Shown: one piece after another, positions 21,957 through 31,279 of the stretch
How positions within the stretch are numbered: position 1 is the stretch's first letter
Layout: the number at the start of each line of letters is the position of its first letter
Source: a bacterium
GTDB lineage: Bacteria > Patescibacteriota > Microgenomatia > Daviesbacterales > UBA10151
Assembly (NCBI GenBank): GCA_030647265.1
Contig: JAUSJM010000014.1
Span: 1-52,112, forward strand
Reading direction: 5' to 3'
DNA: 52,112 nucleotides
Translations under genes and position numbers: made by a program
The notes under the pieces: generated by a model
Told to the model about the DNA's origin: nothing
The model's database searches: none
What the model saw: the letters and a program-made list of their open reading frames with translations, nothing else

Positions 21957-23375
21957 ATGAAAAAATTCTATATCACCGCAGCTATACCTTATGTTAACGC
22001 CAAGCCACATATTGGCCACGCCTTGGAATATATTCAAGGAGACGTTATTGCGCGTTATCATAATCTTTTAGGAGACAAAACTACTTATCTTTCCGGAGGA
22101 GATGAAAACGCTTTAAAAAACGTTCAGGCAGCAGAGAAGGCGGGAGTAGAAATACAAAAATTCGTCGACCAAAATTCACAGGCCTTTAAAGAGATGGCCG
22201 AAAAACTTCATGTTCAATTTGATGTTTTCTTTAAGGGAAGTGATAAAGAACGACACTACCCGGCAACTCAAAAACTTTGGAATCTTTGTGACGCAGCAGG
22301 AGATATCTATAAAAAAACATACAAGGGTCTTTATTGTGTTGGCTGTGAGGCTTTTTATACTCCCGATGAATTAGATGAAAACGGTGAGTGTTTTGAACAT
22401 CCAGGAAAAAAATTGGAGGAAGTAGAAGAAGAGAACTATTTCTTCCGACTTTCTAGATATCAAGAAAAACTAATTCAACTTATTGAATCAGATGAATATA
22501 AAATCACTCCTACTTCTAGAAAAAATGAAGTCTTGTCGTTTCTTAAACAACCATTACAAGATTTAAGCATTTCTCGTAGTAATGAGCGGGCCAGAAATTG
22601 GGGAGTACCAGTTCCAGAAGACCCCAGCCAACGCATCTATGTTTGGTTTGATGCTCTAAACATTTATCAGAGCGGAGTGGGTTTCGGTTGGGATGAAGAA
22701 AAATATAAAGAATATTGGCCAGCTGATCTTCATGTGATTGGTAAGGGTATTATCCGTTTCCATGCTATTTATTTGCCTGCTTTTTTACTTTCTGCCGGGC
22801 TGCAGTTATCTAAAGCTCTTTTTGTTCATGAATACATTACAGTTGAAGGTAAAAAGATGTCAAAAACAGTGGGGAACGTTTTAGATCCCATTCCTTTAGC
22901 AGAAGAATACGGGGCAGAAACACTCCGTTACTACCTCTTAGCCAAACTTTCCCCGTTTAGCGACGGAGACTTCTCTGAGGAGAAATTTAAGGAGACAATA
23001 AACGCTGATCTTGCCAACGGTTTAGGTAATTTAGTAGCCAGGGTTGCCAAACTTTGTGAACAAAATCAAATTAAAGGGGTGACAAGAAATCTTGCTATGG
23101 CAAAAGAAGTTGGCAGTTTAATAGAAAGCTACAAACTTAATGAGGCTTTAGGTTTTATCTGGGGACAGATTACTGAAGCTGATAAAAAGATTAATGAGGA
23201 AAAACCTTGGGAGCTTTCAGAGGAAAAAGTAAAACCAATTTTAGAAGACTTAATTTCTAGGATCCAGCAAATTGCTTTTAATCTTAAACCTTTCTTACCG
23301 GAAACTTCTGAGAAAATCATATCCCAGTTTTCCGGTACCATTAAATCCCAAGCTCCACTTTTTCCCAGAATTTAA
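21957..23375 (+). CDS. metG: Methionyl-tRNA synthetase
   Basis: 472 aa. Charges tRNA-Met with methionine. Class I signature HIGH at 18-21 in NAKPHIGHALEY; the zinc-knuckle insertion CVGCEAFYTPDELDENGECFEHPG, one metal site; FDALNIYQSG; and KMSKT at about 300 in GKKMSKTVGN. The anticodon-binding helical domain fills the last 130 residues. It lacks the C-terminal dimerising tRNA-binding domain found in E. coli (677 aa). Its end overlaps the convergent NUDIX gene by 4 bases. Confidence 0.96.
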   Translation: MKKFYITAAIPYVNAKPHIGHALEYIQGDVIARYHNLLGDKTTYLSGGDENALKNVQAAEKAGVEIQKFVDQNSQAFKEMAEKLHVQFDVFFKGSDKERHYPATQKLWNLCDAAGDIYKKTYKGLYCVGCEAFYTPDELDENGECFEHPGKKLEEVEEENYFFRLSRYQEKLIQLIESDEYKITPTSRKNEVLSFLKQPLQDLSISRSNERARNWGVPVPEDPSQRIYVWFDALNIYQSGVGFGWDEEKYKEYWPADLHVIGKGIIRFHAIYLPAFLLSAGLQLSKALFVHEYITVEGKKMSKTVGNVLDPIPLAEEYGAETLRYYLLAKLSPFSDGDFSEEKFKETINADLANGLGNLVARVAKLCEQNQIKGVTRNLAMAKEVGSLIESYKLNEALGFIWGQITEADKKINEEKPWELSEEKVKPILEDLISRIQQIAFNLKPFLPETSEKIISQFSGTIKSQAPLFPRI

Positions 23376-23785
23376 GAATTTTCAGTTAAAGAAAAATATT
23401 TTTCTATTGCTTTAAAGTGACCATCTTTAGATAACTTCAGATAGTTATTTTTATTAACCCATTTATAATCTGAATGCTCATCACTTAAAATTACTTCTCC
23501 TGAAAAATATTTGCATTTGTATCCCACCAAAAAAACTTTTCCTTGATTTCTGTGATCTGGAGGAAATTCAATCATCCAAGTTATAAACGGATCTTCAATT
23601 TCAATTTCTAACTTTGTTTCTTCTCTGACTTCTCTTTTCAAAGATTCTATTAAATCAGCTTCTCCTTCTTTAATTTTTCCTCCAGGCAAATCTATTCCAA
23701 GTTTTGGATCTATTAATATTAAAATTTCTCCATCTTTATCAATAAAGGCCTTTTGTCCCACAAAAAGAAGTTGATCGTTAATCAT
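23372..23785 (-). CDS. NUDIX hydrolase
   Basis: 137 aa. Hydrolyses nucleoside diphosphate-linked compounds. NUDIX box: G-GKIKEGEADLIESLKREVREETKL, complete except that the last Gly is Thr. The N-terminus reads QKAFIDKDGEILILIDPKLGIDLPGG, as in MutT-type enzymes. Substrate cannot be told from sequence; house-cleaning or nucleotide-sugar hydrolysis are both possible. Confidence 0.9.
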   Translation of the reverse strand: MINDQLLFVGQKAFIDKDGEILILIDPKLGIDLPGGKIKEGEADLIESLKREVREETKLEIEIEDPFITWMIEFPPDHRNQGKVFLVGYKCKYFSGEVILSDEHSDYKWVNKNNYLKLSKDGHFKAIEKYFSLTENS

Positions 23786-23846
23786 AATAAAACTATATTA
23801 CAAGATTACCAGAAATTATATAATAGTGAATATAAATCATAAATTT

Positions 23847-24581
23847 ATGCAGTTAACAGATTTTCCTAAAATTATTTTGGCTAATTCCAAAGCTTCTGAC
23901 GGAAATATGTCCTTTGTAAAAGGTGATCCTGAGCAAGCTCTAGAGAACCGTCAGAATTTTTTAAATTTACTAGGAATTAATCTAGACTCTATAGTTTCTA
24001 TGTATGCTCAACATGGCGTGGAAGTTATTAAAGTGGGTAAGGATGATTTGGGAAAAGGTGCCCATGACAGTGAAAGTGCCTTTAAAGTTGACGGGCTAGT
24101 TACTAACGAACCTGGTGTTAACATGTTTTTGATGACCGCTGATTGTTTACCTGTCGTATTCTATGATCCACAAAGAAAGGCCTTAGGACTAATCCATGCT
24201 GGGTGGAAAGGTCTTCATTTGGGAATACTGGAAAGTGCCATAAAATCATTTAAACAACATTTTGAATCTAATCCTCAAAAATTACTTGTTCACATAGCTC
24301 CATCCATTGGCCCTTGTTGCTACATAAAACAAAACACTAAAGAGGTAGAGGCAAATCCTAAATGGCACCCTTATCTAAAAAAGGCAGATGATGGCATAAG
24401 TATCGATCTTTGGAATTTTGCCCAAGATCAATTGGTCTCTTTAGGTATAAAGCAAGAGAATATTGAAAACAGCAAGATTTGTACTTACCATTCCAATCAA
24501 TATTTTTCGAATAGAAAATTTAATGTGGAAAACCTATCACAAGATTTCCGCTTTGCCACTGTTCTAGGATTGAAACCATGA
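23847..24581 (+). CDS. pgeF: Peptidoglycan editing factor PgeF (YfiH/DUF152, laccase-domain)
   Basis: 244 aa from the ATG at 23847. Members are cytosolic multicopper-like or zinc enzymes (purine nucleoside phosphorylase/adenosine deaminase activity in some; removal of misincorporated residues from peptidoglycan precursors in E. coli). Motifs: MYAQHGVEV, TADCLPVVFYD, GLIHAGWKGLHLG, IAPSIGPCCY and STYHSNQYFS-like CTYHSNQYFS. A GTG at 23826 would lie only one base after a TATAAT box (23819-23824), so the ATG start is preferred. The stop overlaps tatD by 4 bases (ATGA). Confidence 0.93.
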   Translation: MQLTDFPKIILANSKASDGNMSFVKGDPEQALENRQNFLNLLGINLDSIVSMYAQHGVEVIKVGKDDLGKGAHDSESAFKVDGLVTNEPGVNMFLMTADCLPVVFYDPQRKALGLIHAGWKGLHLGILESAIKSFKQHFESNPQKLLVHIAPSIGPCCYIKQNTKEVEANPKWHPYLKKADDGISIDLWNFAQDQLVSLGIKQENIENSKICTYHSNQYFSNRKFNVENLSQDFRFATVLGLKP

Positions 24582-25399
24582 ATCAACTTATCGATACCCA
24601 TGCGCATTTAGATGTCAAACAATTTAAACCAGATTTTGATTCTGTCATTAAAAGAGCCAGAACAGCTGGAGTAACAGCTATTATAAACATTGGCCCCAGT
24701 ATAAATTCCAGCAAAGCAGCAGCCCAAATGAATAGTGACCAAATAAAGATGTTTTCTACCATTGGTCTTCATCCAGAATATGTTCCCCTGGCAAATCCCC
24801 TTAAATCCATCCCTTTAAAAATGAAGGCTTTAGAGAGAATTTATCAAACTTATCCTCAAAAAGTAGTCGGTGTTGGAGAATGCGGATTGGATTATTTTAA
24901 ACATAAAGAGCATATTACTGATGAAGAAAAAAAGGCTCAAAAAGCTCTTTTTCAGGCTCAAATTATCCTAGCAAAAAAACTTCATTTACCATTAATCATC
25001 CACTGTCGTCATTCGGTAATCTCAGGATTACAAGACGCATGGGAGGATATTTTTGATTTTAATTTTTCAGGAGTCAATGGTGTTTTTCATAGTTTTACAG
25101 GATCAAAAGAGGCAGCTCAAAAAGCTTTAGCTTTAGGTTTTTACTTATCATTCTCCTGTATTATTACTTACCCCAAAAATAATCTTTTAAGGGAAATTCT
25201 TAAAACTACCCCTTTAGAGAGAATCCTTACTGAAACTGATTGCCCCTTTTTGCCACCCCAACACTTGAGAGGCCAAAGAAACGAGCCAGCCAATGTTTTA
25301 GAAGTCATAAGAGTTATCTCGGAAGTAAAAGGCCTCTCCCAGGAAGAAGTAGCTGAAACTGTCTACCATAATGCCCAAAAGCTCTTCTCCATAGTATAA
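24578..25399 (+). CDS. tatD: TatD-family metal-dependent DNase
   Basis: 273 aa TIM-barrel hydrolase acting on DNA 3' ends and possibly D-aminoacyl substrates. Metal ligands: IDTHAHLD (His pair), VGECGLDYF (Glu), IIHCRH (His), VFHSFTG (His) and TETDCPFLPP (Asp). Complete family length. It overlaps pgeF by 4 bases and is 11 bases upstream of the GT2 gene, so all are in one transcript, though a TATAAT box at 25395-25400 could also start the GT2 operon. Confidence 0.93.
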   Translation: MNQLIDTHAHLDVKQFKPDFDSVIKRARTAGVTAIINIGPSINSSKAAAQMNSDQIKMFSTIGLHPEYVPLANPLKSIPLKMKALERIYQTYPQKVVGVGECGLDYFKHKEHITDEEKKAQKALFQAQIILAKKLHLPLIIHCRHSVISGLQDAWEDIFDFNFSGVNGVFHSFTGSKEAAQKALALGFYLSFSCIITYPKNNLLREILKTTPLERILTETDCPFLPPQHLRGQRNEPANVLEVIRVISEVKGLSQEEVAETVYHNAQKLFSIV

Positions 25400-25410
25400 T
25401 AGGGAAAATT

Positions 25411-27210
25411 ATGCGTATTCTTTTTGTTTTTTTGTTGGGAGTACTCTCAGCATTTTACCTCACTGAAGGCTGTCTACGAGGTTTAAAAAAATTTAATCTT
25501 CTTCCCAAAAATCGCTATTTGCACCACAGTGAAGCTGGATTGATCGTACTTTTAGGAGGAGTCCTAACCTTTTTCTTGGCCCCGGAGCTTATCGGTTCTG
25601 CTAATACCACCCTTTTATCTACCTTTCTTTTGGGTACCGGGGTGGGAATGATTTCACACCACCTGCTTTCAGAAAGTTTCTTCTTTTTCCCTCAGGCAGA
25701 AAGGAATTTTTTAAGAAAACACGACCATCTGGTAGAAAGATTTTTGGAAATCATCCCCGGGGCTTCTACCTGGTTGGCTCTAGCTTCCCCCATCTGGCTC
25801 TCTTTCATCTTCCCTTTTGCTGTGGCTTACATCATCCTGCTGGCTGATATTTATTGGCTTTTTAGCGCCGTGAGGATCTCTGTTTTAACCTATTTAGGTT
25901 ACAAAAAAATGGAGGCGGCCAAACGGATTGACTGGTTAGAGAGGTTAAAGAAAGATTACCCCCAGGATTGGCAGGAGTTATACCATTTCTTTGTTATCCC
26001 GGTTTATAAAGAAGGACTGGAGGTAGTAGGTCCCTGTGTTGACGCTATCGCTTCTGCTAACTACCCCAAAGAAAAGATCTTCATCGGCATAGGATACGAA
26101 GAAAAAAGTGACCCCCAAAATATCGCCCAGATGCGGGATTATATTAAAAAGTATGAAGGTCATATCGGCGGTATCTTCTTTACGGTTCATCCCTCCGGAT
26201 TGCCGGGAGAGCTGCGGGGCCCGGCTACCAATCGTAATTGGATTATTAATAATGCTGTTAAGGAATTTACCAAAAGAGGGCTTAAACCTTCTCAGGTGAT
26301 TGCCACGACTTTAGACTCAGACTTTGTAGTCCATCCCCAGTTTTTAGCAGGAGCCCTCTATAAATATCTCTCCCAGCCGAAAGATGTCCGTGACAAACGT
26401 TCCTTCACCGGAGTTTTCTTATACCATAACAACTATTGGCAATGTCCTGCTTTTACCAGATTAATTTCTTCAGGCACTGCCTTCTGGCAGTTGGCAGAAA
26501 TGGTTGGTTCAGACAAATATATTAATTTCTCCTCTCTTTCCATGAATTTAAAATCCCTTCTGGAAATAGGCTTGTGGATGCCCGATAAAGTTAACGATGA
26601 CTCAGGATTTTTCTGGAAAGCTTATTATCACTTTAAGGGTGACTACAAAGTTTTACCCCACTACCTACCCATCTCTGCGGATACCGTGCTAGACGTCACC
26701 TTCTATCAAACTTTTAAAAACCAATATAAACAACTGCAGCGCTGGGCCTATGGAGTAGAGCACATTCCTTTTATCATCAGGCAGTACTTTGCCCGCACCG
26801 ACATTGACTTTTGGGACAAAACCGACAAGCTGACCTTTATTTTGTGGAGCTACTTTAAATGGGGAACTCTGGCCCTTTTTGTGACCTTTGCCGGGGTAGT
26901 CATTCCTCTGGTAAATCCCCACTACACCGAATCAGTAGTGGCCTACAACTTACCTGTGATCTCTTCCTGGATCCTAACAGGCGCCTTTATCGGGCTTTTT
27001 TCTACTATCTACATCCATGAAAGAACTGCTCCCCCAAGACCTAAAAGTTGGTCCCTATTACAAAAATTTTGGTCTTATATCCAATGGACCCTTATCCCGA
27101 TTATTTTAGTCACCATTACCTCCATCCCTGCCATTGATGCTCAAACCAGATTAATGTTAGGAAAATACATCGAATTTTATAATACTAAAAAAGCTCGCCT
27201 TGCCTCATGA
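25411..27210 (+). CDS. Membrane glycosyltransferase, family 2
   Basis: 599 aa. Hydrophobic helices at 1-20, 40-90 and 115-150, then a cytosolic GT-A domain: FFVIPVYKEGLEVVGPCVDAI (from about 190), GIGYEEKSDP, TTLDSDFVVHPQFL (DxD-like), and the processive-type ending NDDSGFFWKAYYHF with QRWAYGVEH. Three or four helices follow (about 475-580). The QxxRW motif points to a processive or lipid-linked sugar polymer synthase. It probably builds a cell-surface glycan on a polyprenyl carrier. First gene of the operon that continues to 29576. Confidence 0.87.
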   Translation: MRILFVFLLGVLSAFYLTEGCLRGLKKFNLLPKNRYLHHSEAGLIVLLGGVLTFFLAPELIGSANTTLLSTFLLGTGVGMISHHLLSESFFFFPQAERNFLRKHDHLVERFLEIIPGASTWLALASPIWLSFIFPFAVAYIILLADIYWLFSAVRISVLTYLGYKKMEAAKRIDWLERLKKDYPQDWQELYHFFVIPVYKEGLEVVGPCVDAIASANYPKEKIFIGIGYEEKSDPQNIAQMRDYIKKYEGHIGGIFFTVHPSGLPGELRGPATNRNWIINNAVKEFTKRGLKPSQVIATTLDSDFVVHPQFLAGALYKYLSQPKDVRDKRSFTGVFLYHNNYWQCPAFTRLISSGTAFWQLAEMVGSDKYINFSSLSMNLKSLLEIGLWMPDKVNDDSGFFWKAYYHFKGDYKVLPHYLPISADTVLDVTFYQTFKNQYKQLQRWAYGVEHIPFIIRQYFARTDIDFWDKTDKLTFILWSYFKWGTLALFVTFAGVVIPLVNPHYTESVVAYNLPVISSWILTGAFIGLFSTIYIHERTAPPRPKSWSLLQKFWSYIQWTLIPIILVTITSIPAIDAQTRLMLGKYIEFYNTKKARLAS

Positions 27211-27563
27211 AAAAAATTTTGAATTTTTTAGAAACTGCGGACAAATTTTCCCTTTATCCTGCCCTGACTTCTTTTTTCACCCTGGTAATAATTGGCAGCA
27301 CCTTTGCTATGTTATACAACCACCTGCCGCCGAAACTGCCTCTTTTTTATTCCCTAACCTGGGGGCAATCCCAACTGGCGGATAAATCTCAATTTTTGTT
27401 GTTGCCGATTATCCTTGTCCTTTTAAACCTTTTGAATCTTTTCTTAGCCTTCCAGCTTCATTCTTCACAGGTAGTTTTAAAACGGATGCTCTGGGGAAGC
27501 GTGGTGCTGATTGATGCCATCATTTTAATCGGCGCTCTAAGAGTGCTCTTTCTTTTTGTTTAA
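27207..27563 (+). CDS. Small membrane protein in glycan operon
   Basis: 118 aa with three helices (FFTLVIIGSTFAMLYN; FLLLPIILVLLNLLNLFLAF; MLWGSVVLIDAIILIGALRVLFLF). The loop LPPKLPLFYSLTWGQSQLADKSQ resembles DUF1648-type proteins (PLHFGxxGxPxRxxxK). Its ATG overlaps the GT2 stop (ATGA). Function unknown; likely works at the membrane with its operon partners. Confidence 0.75.
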   Translation: MKKILNFLETADKFSLYPALTSFFTLVIIGSTFAMLYNHLPPKLPLFYSLTWGQSQLADKSQFLLLPIILVLLNLLNLFLAFQLHSSQVVLKRMLWGSVVLIDAIILIGALRVLFLFV

Positions 27564-27567
27564 AAGC

Positions 27568-28686
27568 ATGGATATTTTTTTAGCTTTAGCCATAGCCTTT
27601 TTAGTAACAATAATCTCCACTCCCTTTGCTATCTGGGCAGCGCGCCGTTTTGATCTCGTAGATGACCCCCTGAGGAGACCCCACCCTGCCCATGTTCAAA
27701 ATCGGGTTATCCCCCGCGCCGGAGGGCTGGCCATATTTTGCGGCATTTTCCTTACCAGTCTCATCTTTTTGCCTTTGGATAAACATTTAGTTGGTATTTT
27801 TGCCGGCATTACCTTGCTTTTAATTTTGGGGCTTTTGGATGACAAGTTGGTAAAATTTAGCCCGTATCTTCGTCTGGGGCTGCTTTTTCTGGCCGCTTCC
27901 CTTCCTGTAGCCTCGGGAATCGGCATAACTTTTATCAACAACCCTCTCTCTCACTTACCCTTCTTACCTACCGACTTGACTACCCCTTTAATTTTTCTTA
28001 ATCAAATAACTGTTCCTTTAGATTTTTTTGGTCCTCATAAAATTATCCTCCTGGCAGATCTTTTTGCTCTCTTTTGGATTGTTACTTTAACCCAGATTAT
28101 CAACTGGTCCAAAGGAGTGGATGGTCAAATGTCAGGCATTACTCTGGTGACTGCTCTTACTTTGGGCCTTCTAGCCTTAAAGTTTTATAATTTAGGAGAT
28201 CCCAGCCAGCTAAATGTTGCCAAGTTATCCTTTATTGTCGCTGGCACCTCGTTGGGTTTTCTTATTTTTAACTGGTATCCTTCCAAGATCATGGCTGGTT
28301 TTTCCGGTTCCACTATCTCTGCGTTTTTACTGGCAACTCTTTCTATTCTCTCCAGCGCCAAAGTGGCAACCGCTCTTTTAGTGTTGGCCATACCGACCAT
28401 TGATTTTACCTACACCTTCTGGAGGCGGGTACTCCAGGGCAAATCTCCGGTCTGGGGAGACCAGGGACATTTTCATCACCGGCTGCTGGATTTGGGTTGG
28501 TCACATCAGAAAATTAGCTTGTTTTATATATCGGGATCTGCTATCTTGGGGGCAGTTGCCCTGCTCATAGACACGGAAAGCAAGTTTTTTGTGATCCTTT
28601 TGGTAGCAGCAATTTTTTGTGGCTTTATCTTATGGTTAAACTCTTTTGGGGACTTTTCAAAGAAGCCCGGCCCAGGCAATGGATAA
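27568..28686 (+). CDS. WecA/TagO/MraY-type polyprenyl-phosphate sugar-1-phosphate transferase
   Basis: About 372 aa with ten or so helices. It transfers a sugar-1-phosphate from a UDP-sugar to undecaprenyl phosphate, starting a lipid-linked glycan. Motifs: DDPLRRPHPAHVQNRVIPRAGG (substrate loop), LLDDK (catalytic Asp pair), NWSKGVDGQMSGI (NxxDGxDG-like, with Lys-Gly) and GHFHHRLLDLGWSH (the HIHHRL motif of WecA type, not MraY). The ATG at 27568 is preferred over an in-frame TTG at 27556 that overlaps the previous gene. Confidence 0.9.
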   Translation: MDIFLALAIAFLVTIISTPFAIWAARRFDLVDDPLRRPHPAHVQNRVIPRAGGLAIFCGIFLTSLIFLPLDKHLVGIFAGITLLLILGLLDDKLVKFSPYLRLGLLFLAASLPVASGIGITFINNPLSHLPFLPTDLTTPLIFLNQITVPLDFFGPHKIILLADLFALFWIVTLTQIINWSKGVDGQMSGITLVTALTLGLLALKFYNLGDPSQLNVAKLSFIVAGTSLGFLIFNWYPSKIMAGFSGSTISAFLLATLSILSSAKVATALLVLAIPTIDFTYTFWRRVLQGKSPVWGDQGHFHHRLLDLGWSHQKISLFYISGSAILGAVALLIDTESKFFVILLVAAIFCGFILWLNSFGDFSKKPGPGNG

Positions 28687-29576
28687 AAAATTTCGCCCTC
28701 TTTGCCGGGCTTATTTTTGCCGGGCAACTGGATAATCCGGCATCCTTTCTCACCATCAGTAAAGCTTTCCTTATTTTTTCCGGGTTTACCTCAGCAATTT
28801 ATATTCTCAATGACGTTTTTGATATTGAAAGAGACAAGGCCCACCCTTTCAAAAGTCTCCGCCCTATTGCCTCCGGACAGGTACCGGTAAGTTTGGCCAT
28901 CGTGGTAGCTTTGGGACTCATTGTGGCCTTACTTCCCCTCTCTTTTCAGCTTTCTCCTCCCTTTTTCTATGCCTCTTTGGCCTACTTGATACTGCAGCTT
29001 TTTTATTCGTCCTACCTCAAGTCAGTAATTTTATTGGATGTCATCGTTATCGCTACCGGTTTTGTGCTGCGGATTTACGCCGGCATCTGGGCTATAGATG
29101 CCCATCTGAGCGTCTGGTTTTTGTTATCGGTCATCTCTTTTGCCCTCTTTTTGGCAGTAGGAAAGAGGCGTTCCGAGCTTACTTTGATGATGCAGGCAGC
29201 CTCTAAACACCGGGAAACATTGCTTCATTATCCTCAAAGCTTACTTGATTCCTTAACCACCATGTTTGCCAATGCCACCTGGCTCACTTACGCCCTTTTT
29301 GCCTTTCAACAACCCCCCATTATTATCCGCACCACCTTCCATGGTATTTTACCCAATATCTCCCTTCCTGTTTCTATAACTGTCACTCAGGCCAAATATA
29401 TGATGGTCACTGTGCCGGTAGTTTTATATGGGGTCATGAGATATCTCTACATCATCTATGAGAAAAAGGAGGGAGAATCTCCAGAGAGGGTTCTTTTAAC
29501 AGATAACCCCCTACTTATCTCAGTTGTTCTATGGCTTGTCCTGGTAATCTTTATTATCTACTACTTAGGCGGGTAA
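28632..29576 (+). CDS. UbiA-family prenyltransferase, phosphoribosyl-polyprenyl-phosphate synthase-like
   Basis: About 314 aa, eight to nine helices. First Asp motif NDVFDIERDKAHPFKSLRPIASG, second DVIVIATGFVLRIYAG. The N-terminus EARPRQWIKNFALFAGL and the HPxKxxRPIASG pattern match decaprenyl-phosphate 5-phosphoribosyltransferase (Rv3806c/UbiA of mycobacteria), the first step to polyprenyl-phosphoryl arabinose. The epimerase partners are not in this window. The ATG at 28632 is preferred over the TTG at 28617; it overlaps the WecA-like gene by 55 bases. Last gene of the operon. Confidence 0.88.
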   Translation: MVKLFWGLFKEARPRQWIKNFALFAGLIFAGQLDNPASFLTISKAFLIFSGFTSAIYILNDVFDIERDKAHPFKSLRPIASGQVPVSLAIVVALGLIVALLPLSFQLSPPFFYASLAYLILQLFYSSYLKSVILLDVIVIATGFVLRIYAGIWAIDAHLSVWFLLSVISFALFLAVGKRRSELTLMMQAASKHRETLLHYPQSLLDSLTTMFANATWLTYALFAFQQPPIIIRTTFHGILPNISLPVSITVTQAKYMMVTVPVVLYGVMRYLYIIYEKKEGESPERVLLTDNPLLISVVLWLVLVIFIIYYLGG

Positions 29577-29577
29577 A

Positions 29578-30375
29578 CTATTGCTTTCTGACATAGCTTG
29601 AAGAGACATAACCTTCCAGACCGTTGTCCAACCTCACTTTATCCCAACCGGAAAGCTCTTCCAGAAGAGTTAAACTGCTGCCGACAGTTGCCTGAGCAAT
29701 CTCTTTACCTTGTAAAGACGGCCTGTCCCGCAACCGTAAAAATCCGATAGGGGTCTGAAGTACCGTGACTTTAGGAATAACAGGAGTTACAGGAGCAGGG
29801 GTGTCCTCAGCCAGAGACTCGGAGATTGCCAGATCAACGTCCAGGTGAAGCTGCAAACCCGCCGGAAGAGTTGCCCGGATACTCCTTTGCAGGTACCCGT
29901 CTTTACTTAAAAGCAGGTTATGATCACCCACCGCTAAATCGGTAAGAGAAACAGGGGTTTGCCCGTAGTCTTTACCGTCTATCTCCACTTTTACTCCTTC
30001 CGGTAAAGAAGTTACCGTTATCCCCTTTCCTGACTCCAAAGTTAACACCTCTCCCGAAGAAAAAGCGGCAGTCTCTCCTAACTCCCTGTTAGCTACCGAA
30101 AGAGTCCCCTTATTAAGCTTTACTGTCCCCTGCCAAACCATCTCATTTTTCACCAGACTGACCTGATACTCTCTGACCTGTAAGTTGTCATCTTCAAAAG
30201 GAGTCTGTCCCACCTCTTTCCCGTTTATAAAAACCGTCGCTTGGGGCTCTGATACAACTTTTAAACCGGCCCGAGTTTGGTAACCCAAAACCTGAGCCAA
30301 AGGTTTGGCTCCAAAACGGGCTGCCAAAGCAAGCATACTTAAAAATAACAAAAAAGAAAGCAGGGCTCGTCTCAT
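29578..30375 (-). CDS. Secreted protein with two PEGA repeats and an SH3 domain
   Basis: About 265 aa. Signal or anchor helix at 3-22 (ALLSFLLFLSMLALAARFG). PEGA repeats: GLKVVSEPQATVFINGKEVGQTPFEDDNL and GITVTSLPEGVKVEIDGKDYGQTPVSLTDL. A Pro-rich linker leads to a bacterial SH3 domain (FLRLRDRPSLQGKEIAQATVGSSLTLLEELSGWDKVRLDNGLEGYVSSSYV). Both domain types bind cell-surface polymers, so a wall-associated role is likely. The ATG at 30375 is chosen over a TTG two codons upstream. Convergent with the UbiA-like gene, one base apart. Confidence 0.86.
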   Translation of the reverse strand: MRRALLSFLLFLSMLALAARFGAKPLAQVLGYQTRAGLKVVSEPQATVFINGKEVGQTPFEDDNLQVREYQVSLVKNEMVWQGTVKLNKGTLSVANRELGETAAFSSGEVLTLESGKGITVTSLPEGVKVEIDGKDYGQTPVSLTDLAVGDHNLLLSKDGYLQRSIRATLPAGLQLHLDVDLAISESLAEDTPAPVTPVIPKVTVLQTPIGFLRLRDRPSLQGKEIAQATVGSSLTLLEELSGWDKVRLDNGLEGYVSSSYVRKQ

Positions 30376-30441
30376 GAGCAAGCTATATTATACCCTCATT
30401 AATTTGCTTTTTGAAGGCGCATCTGATACAATTTGCAACGT

Positions 30442-30462
30442 CCCGCCCAAGACTTAGGCGGG
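30442..30462. repeat. GC-rich palindrome upstream of the M23 gene
   Basis: CCCGCC and GGCGGG arms with AAG/CTT in the inner stem: a 21-base imperfect palindrome five bases before the ATG at 30467. It is not followed directly by a T run outside the gene, so I treat it as a dispersed repeat that could hide the start region in RNA, and not as a terminator. Confidence 0.6.
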
Positions 30463-30466
30463 CCTT

Positions 30467-31279
30467 ATGTTTTTTTGGCAGTTTGTGAAACTGCTGCCTG
30501 GAGAGCAAAGAAGGGTTTTTGCTTTTCACTATCTGCTTTCTAACCTTAGAAAGCTCCATATCTTAAAGAAGTTTTCCATCTCCACCAAAGTAACCTTGGG
30601 AGGGGTGGTTCTTTTTTATCTTCTCGGCTATCAACCCACCCTTAGTTTTCCACCTTTTAAACAATCAGTGATAAAAGCTGACTTTGTTCAGGAACAGGAT
30701 ATTGCCTCGATTAAACTCCCCCATCCTTTTATCCTGCCTCATCCAGGATATCTTACTACCCGCTTTTCTTCCTGGCATCCCGGAGTGGATATTGCTACCG
30801 GCTACGGAATGCCGATTCATCCCATAACCTCAGGACAAGTTACAGAGGTGATATTTGATCTTTGGGGACTGGGGCATCATATCGTTATTCAACACGATCA
30901 GGGTTTTGCCTCCACCTATGCCCACATGGGAAGAGTTTTTGTCAAAGTGGGAGATTTGGTTACCATAGAAAGCACCCTGGGAGAAGTGGGGCTAACCGGT
31001 CACACCAGCGGCCCCCATACTCATTTGGAAATTACCAATAATGGGAAATATATTGACCCGCTGCTAGTTTTACCAACTCTCCCCGGTTGGCCGGGAATCA
31101 TCGGGAAAGCCCCCCGGGGTCAAGGCCCGGAAAATATACCTGCCAAACCTCAAGTTACTCCCACACCTATAAAACCTTTAACCCTGGATATGACTCAGTT
31201 GGGTTATCCTAAGCTGGAACAGGAAAGCTCCCTCAAGACACTACTTCTCCCTCTACCGTCACTACTGGCCCGGCCCTAA
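30467..31279 (+). CDS. M23-family (LytM) peptidoglycan endopeptidase
   Basis: 270 aa. Membrane segment at about 40-55 (VTLGGVVLFYLLGYQP). The LytM domain begins PGYLTTRFSSWHPGVDIATGYGMPIHPITSGQVTE with the first Zn ligands His and Asp (HPGVD). It continues LGHHIVIQHDQGFASTYAHMGRVFVKVGDLV and closes with TGHTSGPHTHLEITNNG (HxH). All four catalytic residues are present, so it should be active on wall cross-links. The end is a Pro/Thr-rich tail. Its last 47 bases overlap the convergent PH-domain gene. Confidence 0.92.
   Translation: MFFWQFVKLLPGEQRRVFAFHYLLSNLRKLHILKKFSISTKVTLGGVVLFYLLGYQPTLSFPPFKQSVIKADFVQEQDIASIKLPHPFILPHPGYLTTRFSSWHPGVDIATGYGMPIHPITSGQVTEVIFDLWGLGHHIVIQHDQGFASTYAHMGRVFVKVGDLVTIESTLGEVGLTGHTSGPHTHLEITNNGKYIDPLLVLPTLPGWPGIIGKAPRGQGPENIPAKPQVTPTPIKPLTLDMTQLGYPKLEQESSLKTLLLPLPSLLARP

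Noticed and set aside
30442..30462. GC-rich hairpin followed by T-rich sequence, as a terminator
   Set aside because: The T run is inside the M23 gene after its start codon. Two divergent genes flank it, so nothing would be terminated.
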